DNA of 64,000 nt from Streptosporangium becharense (GTDB lineage: Bacteria > Actinomycetota > Actinomycetes > Streptosporangiales > Streptosporangiaceae): positions 3,348,001 to 3,412,000 of the forward strand of contig NZ_JACHMP010000001.1 in NCBI RefSeq assembly GCF_014204985.1. The letters run 5' to 3'. Each line of letters opens with the position of its first letter. The stretch's first letter is position 1. Positions 25,507 through 34,635 of this stretch are shown in pieces. The position numbers and the translations under genes are program-made. Below the pieces are notes generated by a model. That model saw only the letters and a list, made by a program, of their open reading frames with translations. It made no database searches and was not told the origin of the DNA.

Positions 25507-26545
25507 CCCGCCCCAGGGGGTGCGGCCCGGCGTCGTCCGACCGGCGCTCCCCGTTCCCGTTCGCCCCGTCCGGTTCGTCCGAGCCGTTCGATCCGGCCGG
25601 CCTGTCCGATCCATCCGGGCTGCCCGATCCGGCCGGCCCGTTCAGCCCGCGCGGCCGTCCGTCCACGCCGTTCGATCCGCCCGTCCCCTTCAGCTCGTCC
25701 AGCTCGTCCAGCGGGGGGTAGACGGTGATGGTGTCGGCGCCCGTTCGCACGTCGTCCTCTTCCGGCTCGGGAGGACCGGCCTCCTCCGTCCCCTCGGGGG
25801 TTTCCTCCCGGCTGGACGGACTCCCCGCCGGAACGGTTCCGGGCCCGGGACCGGGGGATATGCGGGTTCGCGGGCCGGAGACGGCGCCGGGCCGGGAACC
25901 GGGGGCGGAACGCATCTGGACCAGGGCGTACGCGAGGGCGATGCCGCCCAGGGCGACCAGGGACAGAGCGCCGCCGGCCGCGGCCAGTTTCCCCGAGAGC
26001 CGTGCCTCCGGGGCGGCGGAGGCCACGTCGACGACAGAGATGAAGGTGGAGCGCGGTGCCCTCAGCTCGTCCTGGCGGGCGGCCAGCTCCTTCCGGATGC
26101 GCTCCTTGGCCCGGTCGACCACGTCCCGGGCGGCGGCGGCCGATCCGCTGCGCGCCTCCACGTAGACGAACGGTCCGTTGGTGCTGATGCCCAGCAGGTC
26201 GGGGTTGGTACGCCCGTCGTTGATCACTATCTCGGTGCCGCCCTCCGCCGCACCCAACTCGGCCGCGATCTGCGGGGTGTTCATGGACAGGATGAGGATG
26301 CCCGCGGTCACCCGGAGGCCGTCGTTGAACTGGAGCAGCGGGTTGGTCAGCCCCAGCGGCCTGGTCGAGTCGGTCGGGAGCGTTCCACCGGTCGTGGGAG
26401 TGGCCAGCACCAGGGACGCGGAAGCGACATATGTGGCGGGTACCAAGAAATAGGTCAGCGTAGCCGCCACGAGCGCGAGCAGCGCGACCGGGGGACCGAT
26501 TGTCCGGCGTTTCACGAGCCGCGATATGGCCCGCCAGAAATCCAT
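25496..26545 (-). CDS. Second Wzz-like chain-length protein with long acidic tail
   Basis: The 349-residue product is a paralogue of the protein encoded at 23633. It shares MDFWRAISRLVKRR, TYVASASLVLATPTTGGTLP, NPLLQFNDGLRVTAGILILSMNTP, and a second helix near residue 205. Here the C-terminal cytoplasmic tail is about 130 residues, rich in Gly, Pro, Glu, Asp and Ser, with repeats such as GSNGSDEPDG. Two different co-polymerase partners in one locus could set two chain lengths or form a mixed complex. GGAG 7 bases before the ATG at 26545 supports the start. Confidence 0.8.
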   Translation of the reverse strand: MDFWRAISRLVKRRTIGPPVALLALVAATLTYFLVPATYVASASLVLATPTTGGTLPTDSTRPLGLTNPLLQFNDGLRVTAGILILSMNTPQIAAELGAAEGGTEIVINDGRTNPDLLGISTNGPFVYVEARSGSAAAARDVVDRAKERIRKELAARQDELRAPRSTFISVVDVASAAPEARLSGKLAAAGGALSLVALGGIALAYALVQMRSAPGSRPGAVSGPRTRISPGPGPGTVPAGSPSSREETPEGTEEAGPPEPEEDDVRTGADTITVYPPLDELDELKGTGGSNGVDGRPRGLNGPAGSGSPDGSDRPAGSNGSDEPDGANGNGERRSDDAGPHPLGRVSG

Positions 26546-26699
26546 ATATCTCCGCCCCTCATTCATGACGGAGCACCGTCACCCCCGCGACAATACAGTT
26601 GCCAATCGGAGAACGCGGACTTCCTGTTACGAAGTTCCTCCCGGCCGGGTGGGAAATCCCGTCTCACATTCATCCCTGGATGTTACGTCCGGCTCATAT
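26546..26699. promoter_or_regulatory. AT-rich divergent promoter region
   Basis: This spacer between the second Wzz-like gene and the acyltransferase gene is AT-richer than the coding DNA around it (for example GATATATGG and CTCATATATG), as expected for two divergent promoters. I could not assign -35/-10 pairs. Confidence 0.45.
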
Positions 26700-28193
26700 A
26701 TGACGATAGACCCGTCGACGGTCCGGAAAAGGGCGGGTGCCCGCGCCGGGCGGAGACGGGGGTTGAACCGGATGGAGTCCTCCGAGAGCCGCGTCCGGCA
26801 CGACCCGGCCGATGATCCGGTCCTGGAAGGGCCCTCCGCGGCGGAGCCGACGGACGAGGCGGACCGAACAGGCCGGGCGGGGAACGACCGGACGCGGAAC
26901 GGCCGGGCAGGTCACCCCCGGACGGACCGGCAGGACGACATAGCGGAAGAGACCCGGACAGGCCGGGAAGACAGGGTGGATGACACCCGGACGGACCGGC
27001 AGGACGACCTGGCGGAAGAGACCCGGGCAGGCCATCCCCGGGCGGACCGGGAAGGCGGCCGGGCGACCACCGGGCGGGGCAGGCTGGCGGGGCTGGACGG
27101 GATCCGCGGAATCGCGGCGCTCTTCGTCATGGTGCACCACTGCTGGCTGCTGTCCTTCCCCGGCTATCCCGAGAACACCGGCCCGGCCTGGCTCGGCTGG
27201 CTGCTCTACGGGCATTTCGCGGTGGTGGTGTTCATCGTGCTGTCGGGCTTCTCCCTGTCCGTCTCCCCCGCGCGTTCCGGATGGCGGCTGGGCGGGGTAC
27301 GCCGGTTCGCCCGGCGGCGGGCGTGGCGGATCCTGCCGCCCTACTGGGCCGCGCTGGCCTTCAGTCTCGCCGTCGCCTGGACCCTCGTCGAGCAACCCGG
27401 TGAGGGACCGCCCACGGCCACGTCGGTGGTCGTGTACGGGCTGCTGCTGCAGGACGTGTTCGGCGCGCCGAGTCCCAACGGCGCCTTCTGGTCCATCGCG
27501 ATCGAGGCGCAGCTCTATCTGGTCTTCCCGCTGCTGCTGACGGTGGTGCGCAGGGCCGGTGCGGCCGTGATGCTGGCGGCCGTCACCGCGGTCGTGGCGG
27601 CAGTGGGGGTGCTGGCCCCCGTCTCACCGGCCGTCGCGGTGCTGATGCGGCTGACCCCCCAGTTCGCCGTGCTCTTCGCGGTGGGCGTGGTCGCGGCGGG
27701 CGTCCTCGGCGCGGGTGAGCGGGCCCGGCGGGTGCCCTGGCACTGGATGGCGGCCGTGGCCGCGGCACCGGTGGCGGTGGTGGTCGCCGTCCGGGGCTCG
27801 GTGTGGACGGTGGGGCACTACTTCTGGGTGGACATCGCGCTCGGCCCGGCCGTCGGGCTGCTGCTGGCCGCCGTCGCCACCGGGCGGCCCGCCCTCCTCG
27901 TCCGGTTGCTGGAGCTGCGGCCGGTCCGGCGCCTGGGCTCCTTCTCCTACACGCTCTACCTGATCCACGCCCCGATCGTCGTCGCGATCCACCAGCTGGT
28001 GGTCGCCCCGCGACTGCCCTCCGGTTCCGCTGCGCTCGCGGGGTTCGCGGTCACCCTGGCTCTGGCCGCGCCGGTGACCCTGCTCGCGGCGTGGCTCTTC
28101 GCGGCGGTCTTCGAACTGCCGTTCCAGCGCCACCGCACCTGGCCCGAGCTACGCGCGGCGGCACGGGCCAGGCTCCGGCCCCGGCGCGGGTAG
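26700..28193 (+). CDS. Membrane acyltransferase, OafA/YrhL family (acyltransferase 3)
   Basis: This polytopic enzyme would O-acylate sugars of the exopolysaccharide. The catalytic core begins about residue 128 with LAGLDGIRGIAALFVMVHHCW, where the His is the family's catalytic residue. It continues with a series of about ten helices, FIVLSGFSLS, RRAWRILPPYW, NGAFWSIAIEAQLYLVFPLL and the closing FSYTLYLIHAPIVV. The first about 125 residues are a charged, repetitive region (DDIAEETRTG- and DRQDD-type units) not found in most family members. Starts at 26700 and 26772 are both possible. Confidence 0.85.
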   Translation: MTIDPSTVRKRAGARAGRRRGLNRMESSESRVRHDPADDPVLEGPSAAEPTDEADRTGRAGNDRTRNGRAGHPRTDRQDDIAEETRTGREDRVDDTRTDRQDDLAEETRAGHPRADREGGRATTGRGRLAGLDGIRGIAALFVMVHHCWLLSFPGYPENTGPAWLGWLLYGHFAVVVFIVLSGFSLSVSPARSGWRLGGVRRFARRRAWRILPPYWAALAFSLAVAWTLVEQPGEGPPTATSVVVYGLLLQDVFGAPSPNGAFWSIAIEAQLYLVFPLLLTVVRRAGAAVMLAAVTAVVAAVGVLAPVSPAVAVLMRLTPQFAVLFAVGVVAAGVLGAGERARRVPWHWMAAVAAAPVAVVVAVRGSVWTVGHYFWVDIALGPAVGLLLAAVATGRPALLVRLLELRPVRRLGSFSYTLYLIHAPIVVAIHQLVVAPRLPSGSAALAGFAVTLALAAPVTLLAAWLFAAVFELPFQRHRTWPELRAAARARLRPRRG

Positions 28194-28241
28194 GCGACAC
28201 GGCCCCGGCCCTCCCGGCGGCCGGAAAAAACGACCCCGCCG

Positions 28242-28321
28242 CCCCGATGCCCGGGACGGCGGACCCGGCCCCCGATGCCCGGGACGGCGAACCCGACACC
28301 CCCGACGGCGGACCCGGCCCC
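28242..28321. repeat. Tandem repeats running up to a stop codon
   Basis: About three units built on CCCGATGCCCGGGACGGCG with a GGACCCGGCCC tail fill the gap between convergent genes. The last unit ends at the stop codon of the minus-strand glycosyltransferase (28322-28324). Confidence 0.75.
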
Positions 28322-29227
28322 TCAACGGCCGCACGCGCGGGCCCCGGGTGCCAGCCCGGCGGCCAGCCGAACGAGCTTGCGTCCGCGGTGCGCCGCGGTC
28401 CGGCGCTGGCGGCGCGCGTACATCCGGTGCGCGGCGGCGCGGGCACGGCGGAGCTGGTCCGCGCTGAGCCCGGAGTCGCGCAGCCAGCGGAGGATCTCCA
28501 GATACTCCAGGGTGGAGGAGAAGTGCGCCTGCCAGGCGGGCACGCCGAGACGGCGTCCCACCGCGCCGATGCGCTCCAGCTTCCAGTTGCGGTGCGCCAG
28601 CACCTCGGGGACATGACCCCAGGGCCCGGCCAACGCGAGTTTCGCCGCGAACACCTCGTCCTCGCGGAGCATGTTGCGCCGCGGGATGGCGACCACGGGA
28701 TCACGCCGCATCAGCCCGTACAGCGGGTCGATCAGCAGGTGACTCTCGTTGAGCATGTGCAGCATCTCGCCGAAGCGCTCGACCGGGTCGTCCGAACGCA
28801 ACCGCGCGCCGTCGTAGACGCCGCTGGTGGTCACCCCGTCCGGGCCGGTGTAGGCCACCTGCGTGGTGACCAGGATGAGGCGCTCGTCCTCGGCGAAGAC
28901 CCGCAGCGAGCGGGAGACGCAGGTGGGCGCCAGCCGGTCGTCGTCGCCGACCCAGCGCAGGAACGTCCCCCGGGCGAGCCGCCCGGCGTGGACGAAGTTG
29001 TTCAGCAGTCCGACGTTCCGCGGGTGCCGGTGGTAGGTGATCCGGCGGTCGGAGGCCGCCAGGTCACGGCAGCACTCCTCGGTGGCGTCGGTGGAGGCAT
29101 TGTCGGAGATCACCAGCTGGAGGTTCTCGTGGTCCTGCGCCAGCACCGACCGCACCGCACCCTCCAGCCGGGCCGCGCCGTTGCGCACCGGCAGCGCGAC
29201 GGACACCAGCGTGTCGTGATCGGTCAT
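28322..29227 (-). CDS. Glycosyltransferase family 2
   Basis: The 301-residue product is a GT-A transferase with LVSVALPVRNGAARLEGAV, ISDNASTDATEE, RHPRNVGLLNNFVHAGRLA and a FLRWVGDDDRLAPTC block carrying the metal-binding acidic residues. The DEVFAAKLALAGPWGHVPEVL segment near residue 220 is typical of this subgroup. It lies 16 bases after the flippase gene on the minus strand and is probably in the same transcript. It should act at the inner face of the membrane in repeat-unit assembly. Confidence 0.87.
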   Translation of the reverse strand: MTDHDTLVSVALPVRNGAARLEGAVRSVLAQDHENLQLVISDNASTDATEECCRDLAASDRRITYHRHPRNVGLLNNFVHAGRLARGTFLRWVGDDDRLAPTCVSRSLRVFAEDERLILVTTQVAYTGPDGVTTSGVYDGARLRSDDPVERFGEMLHMLNESHLLIDPLYGLMRRDPVVAIPRRNMLREDEVFAAKLALAGPWGHVPEVLAHRNWKLERIGAVGRRLGVPAWQAHFSSTLEYLEILRWLRDSGLSADQLRRARAAAHRMYARRQRRTAAHRGRKLVRLAAGLAPGARACGR

Positions 29228-29243
29228 GGGGGTTCCTTCCGGT

Positions 29244-30842
29244 TCAGCGGGAACGCGCGGGGACGAGGTCGGTCATCCGGTCACCCAGCCGTCTCAGGAC
29301 GGCGCGGGGCACCACGACCAGGACGAAGGCGAGCAGCCCCGCGCCGCCCGCCACGCAGAGCTCGACGAGCGGTATCCCCCCGGTGAGGTGGGACAGGCCC
29401 GCCATGACGGCTGCGGCCACCGCGGCACCGGCCAGCGGGCGTACCACGGAGGCGGCGACCGAACCGAGGGCCACACCCGCCCGGTGCAGCGCCAGCGCCG
29501 CCAGCGGCAGCGCGACGAGCACGGCCACCGTCGCGTGCGCGACCGCCGCGCCGCGGATGCCGTCCAGGCGGGCACCGGCCGTCAGCGCGGGCAGCATCGC
29601 GACCGCCCAGCCCAGGTTGAGCAGGACGGTCGACCTGGTGGCGCCGAGAGAGGCCAGGACGTCGAACGCCAGGGCGGTGAGCATCCGCACGGTCATCACG
29701 ACCGCCAGGAAACGCAGCACCTCGGCGGAGGGTGCCCAGCGCTCGCCGTAGAGGAAGACGACGACGGCCGGGGCGAGCACGCCCATCAGCACCGCGACCG
29801 GCAGCACGACGGACAGCAGCGTCGGCACGGCCCGCCGTACGCCCTCGGAGAGCGAGTGCGGGTCCTCCTCCGCCAGCCGGGAGAAGCCGGGCAGGGCGAC
29901 ATAGCGGACGGCGGTGCCGACCAGGCCGGGAACCCAGCTGGAGATGTTGAAGGCGAGCAGGTAGAAGCCCAGTTGCACGGGTCCCAGGGCGTCGCCGACC
30001 ACGACGGAGTCGGCGTTGAGCAACACACCCTCAATGCCGAGGCTCGCGCACAGCGGCAGGCCGAAGACCAGCAGCCGCCGGGCCACCGCGCGGTCGAACC
30101 CGACGCGGAACGGCAGCCTCGCCAGGAACGTCACCAGCACCCCGGTCACGCAGGCGCCCGCGAGCTGGCCCCAGGCGAAGCTGAAGGCCCCGGCCCCACC
30201 GGCGGCCAGCGTGATCGACACGGCGGCGTTGACCGCGAAGCCCGCCAGGTTCGCCATGGCCAGCCGGTCCTGCTCGAACCTGCGCAGCAGCGCGGCGCTG
30301 CGCACGGCGGTCAGCCCGTAGACGAGGTTGGTGGCCGACAGCACCCGGATCACCCAGGTGGCGTCCTCGCTTCCGGACAGCCGGGCGAAGTAGGGGGCGA
30401 TCACCCAGAAGATCCCGTACAGGGCGGCGCTGGAGGCGACGGCCAGGACCGTCGCGGTCGGCGCCATGTCCTCCAGCTTTCCCCGCCACTGCACGGTGGC
30501 CGCGATGACGCCGGCGTCGTTGACGTGGATGACGAGCTGACTGGCGGCCAGCGCGATGGCGAAGACGCCGAAGTCCTCGGGCACCAGCAGGCGGGCGAGC
30601 ACCAGGCTCATGACGAACGAGCCCGCCTTCATCACCAAGTTGCCCAGCAGGCTCCACCGCAGTCCCCGGCCGACTCGCCGCCCGAGCTCACCCATCGGCC
30701 CGGCGGCGGCTCCCTCCGGCCCTGCGGCCCCCTCCGGCCCTGCGGCGGCTCCCTTCGGCCCGTCGTTCCCGGGGATGCCGTCCGGCGGGTCCGCCGCCCG
30801 GTCGGCCGTCCGGCCCGTGTCCCGGTCCCGCTCGTCTCTCAC
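29244..30842 (-). CDS. Polysaccharide flippase (Wzx-like, MOP superfamily)
   Basis: This protein would move the lipid-linked repeat unit across the cytoplasmic membrane. The 532-residue product has about 14 hydrophobic helices from residue 60 onward (SLLGNLVMKAGSFVMSLVLA, LLVPEDFGVFAIALAASQL, VGTAVRYVALPGFSRLAEED). These match the RfbX/Wzx-type 'oligosaccharide flippase' pattern. The first about 45 residues contain Gly/Ala/Pro repeats (AAGPEGA). The GTG at 30842 is chosen because GGAGGA lies 6 bases upstream. Together with the polymerase-like and Wzz-like proteins it indicates a Wzx/Wzy-dependent pathway. Confidence 0.87.
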   Translation of the reverse strand: MRDERDRDTGRTADRAADPPDGIPGNDGPKGAAAGPEGAAGPEGAAAGPMGELGRRVGRGLRWSLLGNLVMKAGSFVMSLVLARLLVPEDFGVFAIALAASQLVIHVNDAGVIAATVQWRGKLEDMAPTATVLAVASSAALYGIFWVIAPYFARLSGSEDATWVIRVLSATNLVYGLTAVRSAALLRRFEQDRLAMANLAGFAVNAAVSITLAAGGAGAFSFAWGQLAGACVTGVLVTFLARLPFRVGFDRAVARRLLVFGLPLCASLGIEGVLLNADSVVVGDALGPVQLGFYLLAFNISSWVPGLVGTAVRYVALPGFSRLAEEDPHSLSEGVRRAVPTLLSVVLPVAVLMGVLAPAVVVFLYGERWAPSAEVLRFLAVVMTVRMLTALAFDVLASLGATRSTVLLNLGWAVAMLPALTAGARLDGIRGAAVAHATVAVLVALPLAALALHRAGVALGSVAASVVRPLAGAAVAAAVMAGLSHLTGGIPLVELCVAGGAGLLAFVLVVVPRAVLRRLGDRMTDLVPARSR

Positions 30843-30902
30843 GTGCCGTCCTCCGCCCGCCGGTCGGCCCCGGCGGTCACCGGGCCGTCCTCCGCCCACT
30901 GG

Positions 30903-32222
30903 TCAGTCCCGGCGGTCACCGGGCCGCACGGTGTCATCGGGCCCCGCAGCGGAACCGGGCCGCGCGGCGGGGTCGGACCACGAGGTGGTACCGGGTCCGG
31001 CGGCGGGGTCGCCGACCCGTTCCAGCCAGATCTCCCGCCAGAAGGGGACGAACTGCCGGGGGCAGCCCGCGCTGTACGCGCCCGTGCAGACGACGCCCTC
31101 CAGGGTCACCGACGGGGTCCTCATCTCCAGCAGCCGCCCGGTCCGCTCGTCGATGCACCGCTCGACCCGGGCGAGCACCCGGGCGACCCGCCCGCAGTGG
31201 CGGGACATCTCCTCCTCGAACCCCATCCCCCGGTTGAGCAGGTCCTGGTTCAGGGTCTTGACGATCTCCTCCTTGGACTTGACGCGCACCCACTCCCCCG
31301 GCCGCAGGTCGAGCGTCGCGGCCGGTGTCGCACCGGTCAGGCGACCCCGGACGAATCCCCAGCGCAGCCCTCCTCTGATCCGCAGCGGGCGTGGCAGCAC
31401 GCGCGCGCTGCGGTCCTGGAAGCGGTTGAACAACCCGACGAGGATCGCGCGGAGCGTGAACAGCGGGCCCGCGTTGCCGGTGCGGACGTCCCTGACGTAC
31501 TGGCCGACGTCCTTGAACGGCAGGCAGGCCGGCGCCGCGCGCAGCAGTTCGGTCGCCTGGCAGGAGAACCGCTCCTCCCCGTCGGGGCCCGGCGGTTTCC
31601 TGGTGGCGGCGACCAGGACGGGCAGCAGCGCGCGACCCGCGGCGAGGTCCCCGGGGGTGTCCGCGGCTGTCCCGTCCGGCGGGGCCGCACCGGGCTGGGA
31701 CGCACCAGGGTGGGCCGCACCGGACTGGGACGCACCGGACTGGGACTCACCGGACTGGGACTCACCGGACGAGGAGTCGGGGCGGGGCTCACCGGACGGG
31801 AACGCGCCGGTGGAGCGCGAGCCCGGCGGATCCGCGAGATCCGCGGGAACCGCGGGAGCCGCGGAGTTTGCGGGATCGACCCGCCTGAGCCACGCCTCCT
31901 TCCAGTAGAACTGGCAGGCCGTCTGGCAGCCACCGTGTGCCTGCCCGTCGCAGCGGGCCCCGATGAGGTGGACGGCGCGTTCCATCCGGCGCATACCGGT
32001 GCGGTTGATGGTGTCGCAGAGCTTGTGCGCGACCTTGTGCACCGTGAGCCGCCGCCCGCAGAAGGCCAGCATCTCCGGCATGAACGGCAACCCCTCCAGC
32101 TCACCGTTCCCGTCCAGGGTGGCCATGATCTCGGCCTCGCCGAGCACCTCCACCGTCTCGCCGACCCGCAGGCCGAGCGTCCCGGGGGCCGGGGAGCCGG
32201 TCATGGTCCGGAACAGCGTCAC
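30903..32222 (-). CDS. Unknown protein with two copies of a Cys/His-rich domain
   Basis: I do not recognise a characterised family. The 439-residue product contains two related domains. Copy 1 spans about residues 17-113 and copy 2 about residues 310-410. Both have LRxGExVxV, an EEIxxTL-like helix, EMxxxCGR, then a basic stretch, a Cys followed eight residues later by GC (RCDGQAHGGC versus VCTGAYSAGC), and a closing FW/YWKEAWLRRV or FWREIWLERV. The invariant cysteines could bind a metal. The linker holds SGESQ/SGASQ pentapeptide repeats. Its GTG start overlaps the DUF4910 gene's stop (GTGA), so the two are coupled. No signal peptide is seen. Confidence 0.75.
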   Translation of the reverse strand: MTLFRTMTGSPAPGTLGLRVGETVEVLGEAEIMATLDGNGELEGLPFMPEMLAFCGRRLTVHKVAHKLCDTINRTGMRRMERAVHLIGARCDGQAHGGCQTACQFYWKEAWLRRVDPANSAAPAVPADLADPPGSRSTGAFPSGEPRPDSSSGESQSGESQSGASQSGAAHPGASQPGAAPPDGTAADTPGDLAAGRALLPVLVAATRKPPGPDGEERFSCQATELLRAAPACLPFKDVGQYVRDVRTGNAGPLFTLRAILVGLFNRFQDRSARVLPRPLRIRGGLRWGFVRGRLTGATPAATLDLRPGEWVRVKSKEEIVKTLNQDLLNRGMGFEEEMSRHCGRVARVLARVERCIDERTGRLLEMRTPSVTLEGVVCTGAYSAGCPRQFVPFWREIWLERVGDPAAGPGTTSWSDPAARPGSAAGPDDTVRPGDRRD

Positions 32223-33598
32223 AGCGCACACTCCTTGAGCAGTCCCGCGCCGCGCAGCGCCTGGGCCGCGTCGGCGACGGCGGGGAAGGGCAGGTCGGAC
32301 CGTTCGGCGATGTCGAGGAGGGTGTGCCGCCCATCGGAGAGGTTCAGCACCCACAACATCGCCATCTGGGCCTGCCGCGTGTCGCTGCGTCCGCCCAGGG
32401 ACCCGTACAGGCCGCGCCTGCCCAGCTGCGGCTCGCCGTAGGGGCTGAGGTTGAGGTAGCGGCGGTTGCCCTCCAGCACCCGGGTGACCTCCCAGCAGGT
32501 CTCCAGGGTCTCCAGCATCGCCTCCGGGGAGACGAAGTCCGGATTGTCCGCCGACGTGTGATACTCGGGGTATCCCGCGTACGGGGTGCGGGTGAGGGAG
32601 CCGACCGGCAGGTCGAAGCCCGGTGAGCAGAACTGCCGCTCGTCGTAGCCGTACGGGGAGAAGTCGACGATCCCGTGCTCACGCCCGGAGCTCCGCAGCA
32701 CGTGCCGGACCGCCCGGTCGATCTCGGCGTCGCCGCGCCTGCTGCGCTTGTACGTCAGCGGGCCGCGGTCTCCCGCGCAGGCCAGCACCAGACCGTGCTT
32801 GATCCGCTGGGTGCGCTCACGGTTGCGGGCCAGCCAGGTGATCGCGCCGATGGTGCCGGGCGCGAAGAGGAACCGGTAGGTGTACCACGGGTCGGTCTCC
32901 GCCAGCCGCGACGCGAGGCCCAGCGCCACCGCGACGCCTGCCAGGTTGTCGTTGGCCAGCGAGGGGTGGCACACGTGGCAGGAGACCAGCACCTCCTCGG
33001 CGACCCGGCCGGGCACCACGTGCTCGCCGTAGGTCAGGCTCCCGTCGGACAGCGTGGAGTCGATCACCACCTCGTACGGCCCCGCGTCGAGCCCCTCCAG
33101 CGTGTCGTGGGCCAGGCAGAAGCCCCACGTCTCGGCGTAGTAGGAGGTCCGGTACGGGATCAGGCCGGGCTGATCCGGCAGCGTGTGCAGGTGGCCTCGG
33201 AGCTCGTCCAGGGTCATGGTGGCCGACACCGGGACGCTGTAGCCGACGACGTGCAGGTTGGACGCCGTGAAGTCGATCACCCGGGTGCCGGAGGCGTCCT
33301 TGACGTAGGCGTCGCGGATGTTCCACTCCCTGGGGACCTCCCAGTCGAGGACCCGGGTCCCGGTGGGCACCTCGCGGACCCGCAGCCGCACCGACTCCGC
33401 GATGATCTCCAGGGTGCGGCGCACGCCGTCGCCGGTGATGCTCCTGCACAGCGGGTAGAGCCGCTCGACCAGGGCGTGCATCCGGCGCGCCTCCTCCTCG
33501 CCCGTCACGGTGCCGCGTCCCGCGCGGTGCCCGTCCCGCGCGGGACGCGGCCCGGTGCGGCTTTCGTCGCGGTTGCCGTCCCGCGCGTCATCCGTCAC
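32219..33598 (-). CDS. DUF4910 (M28-like aminopeptidase fold) protein
   Basis: The 459-residue product matches the DUF4910/DUF2172 aminopeptidase-like proteins that are common in surface-polysaccharide clusters. Metal-ligand candidates are in [16 protein letters not shown] (about residue 209), [10 protein letters not shown] and [11 protein letters not shown] winged-helix-like segment ends the protein ([30 protein letters not shown]). The true substrate is unknown; hydrolysis of an amide on a sugar is as likely as peptide cleavage. The GTG at 33598 overlaps the upstream epimerase by 11 bases, and the gene is coupled to the unknown two-domain protein downstream. Confidence 0.82.
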   Translation of the reverse strand: MTDDARDGNRDESRTGPRPARDGHRAGRGTVTGEEEARRMHALVERLYPLCRSITGDGVRRTLEIIAESVRLRVREVPTGTRVLDWEVPREWNIRDAYVKDASGTRVIDFTASNLHVVGYSVPVSATMTLDELRGHLHTLPDQPGLIPYRTSYYAETWGFCLAHDTLEGLDAGPYEVVIDSTLSDGSLTYGEHVVPGRVAEEVLVSCHVCHPSLANDNLAGVAVALGLASRLAETDPWYTYRFLFAPGTIGAITWLARNRERTQRIKHGLVLACAGDRGPLTYKRSRRGDAEIDRAVRHVLRSSGREHGIVDFSPYGYDERQFCSPGFDLPVGSLTRTPYAGYPEYHTSADNPDFVSPEAMLETLETCWEVTRVLEGNRRYLNLSPYGEPQLGRRGLYGSLGGRSDTRQAQMAMLWVLNLSDGRHTLLDIAERSDLPFPAVADAAQALRGAGLLKECAL

Positions 33599-34628
33599 GG
33601 CCGACCGCCCCGCACGGACGCAGCGTGCCGTCGACGGAACCGGCCCGGCGCCGCGCCGACAGCCACGCCAGCCTGGTGTAGCGCTGCCGGAAACCGTCCT
33701 CGGTCAGGCCGAACCGCCCGTACGCCTCGACGAGCTGGTCCGCGCCGGCCTTGACCGTCCACAGCGCCGCGTAGCCGGGGAGGGCGGCGCGGATCCGGGA
33801 GAAGTCGACCCGGTAGGAACGGGTGTCGCCGCCGGTCTCGCCGGTGATCACGACCCGGGAGCCGGGCACCGCCTCGGCGACCTCGGCGGCGATCTCCGCC
33901 ACGGTGACGTTGTTCTCCTCGATGCCCACGTTGAACGCCCTGGCGTGCACGGCCTCGCGCGGGGCGGCCAGCGCCGCGGTGAACGCGACCGCGATGTCCT
34001 CGGCGTGCACCAGCGGGCGCCACGGGGTGCCGTCGGACAGCACCCGGACCTCGCCGGACAGGACCGCGTGCCCGACGAGGTTGTTCAGCACGATGTCCGC
34101 GCGCAGCCGGGGCGAGAACCCGAAGGCGGTGGCGTTGCGCAGGAACACCGGGCTGAAGTCGGCGTCGGCCAGCTCGGCCAGGTCGTCCTCGACCCGCACC
34201 TTGGAGTCGGCGTAGGGGGTCACCGGCCGCAGCGGGGAGTCCTCGCCGACCAGGTCGCTGCCGGAGGCGCCGTAGACCGAGCAGGTGGAGGCGTACAGGA
34301 AGCGGCGCACGCCCGCGTCGCGGGCGAGCCTGGCCAGCCGCACCGAGGCGCGGTGGTTGACGTCGTAGGTCAGCTCGGGCGCCAGCGCACCCAGCGGGTC
34401 GTTGGACAACGCGGCCAGGTGCACCACCGCGTCGATCCCGGTCAGCGCATCCGCCGTGACGTCCCGCACGTCGACCGCGTGGCCGGGCGGGTCGCCGGGA
34501 GCGGGGCCCAGCACGCAACCGGCGAAGAGACCGGAGTCGAGCCCGATCACCTCGTGGCCCGCCTCGGCGAGCACCGGGGCCATCACGCTCCCCAGGTAGC
34601 CCTGGTGTCCGGTCAGCAGTACACGCAT
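33588..34628 (-). CDS. NAD-dependent sugar epimerase/dehydratase
   Basis: This extended SDR enzyme of 346 residues has the cofactor motif [15 protein letters not shown] at the start, [15 protein letters not shown], the active-site Ser/Tyr/Lys in [10 protein letters not shown] and [12 protein letters not shown], and the late [16 protein letters not shown]. This is the type found with DUF4910 and C-methyltransferase genes, where it may act on CDP- or dTDP-deoxysugars. It is not a canonical RmlB. It overlaps the DUF4910 gene and is part of the long minus-strand operon 28322-41042. Confidence 0.82.
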   Translation of the reverse strand: MRVLLTGHQGYLGSVMAPVLAEAGHEVIGLDSGLFAGCVLGPAPGDPPGHAVDVRDVTADALTGIDAVVHLAALSNDPLGALAPELTYDVNHRASVRLARLARDAGVRRFLYASTCSVYGASGSDLVGEDSPLRPVTPYADSKVRVEDDLAELADADFSPVFLRNATAFGFSPRLRADIVLNNLVGHAVLSGEVRVLSDGTPWRPLVHAEDIAVAFTAALAAPREAVHARAFNVGIEENNVTVAEIAAEVAEAVPGSRVVITGETGGDTRSYRVDFSRIRAALPGYAALWTVKAGADQLVEAYGRFGLTEDGFRQRYTRLAWLSARRRAGSVDGTLRPCGAVGRDG

Positions 34629-34635
34629 CGGTCGT

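Noticed and set aside
29226-32441. A plus-strand open frame of over 1000 codons
   Set aside because: It lies opposite the flippase, the two-domain protein and part of the DUF4910 gene, has a low-complexity His/Gln/Gly/Arg composition and no domain signature. It is a GC-driven shadow.
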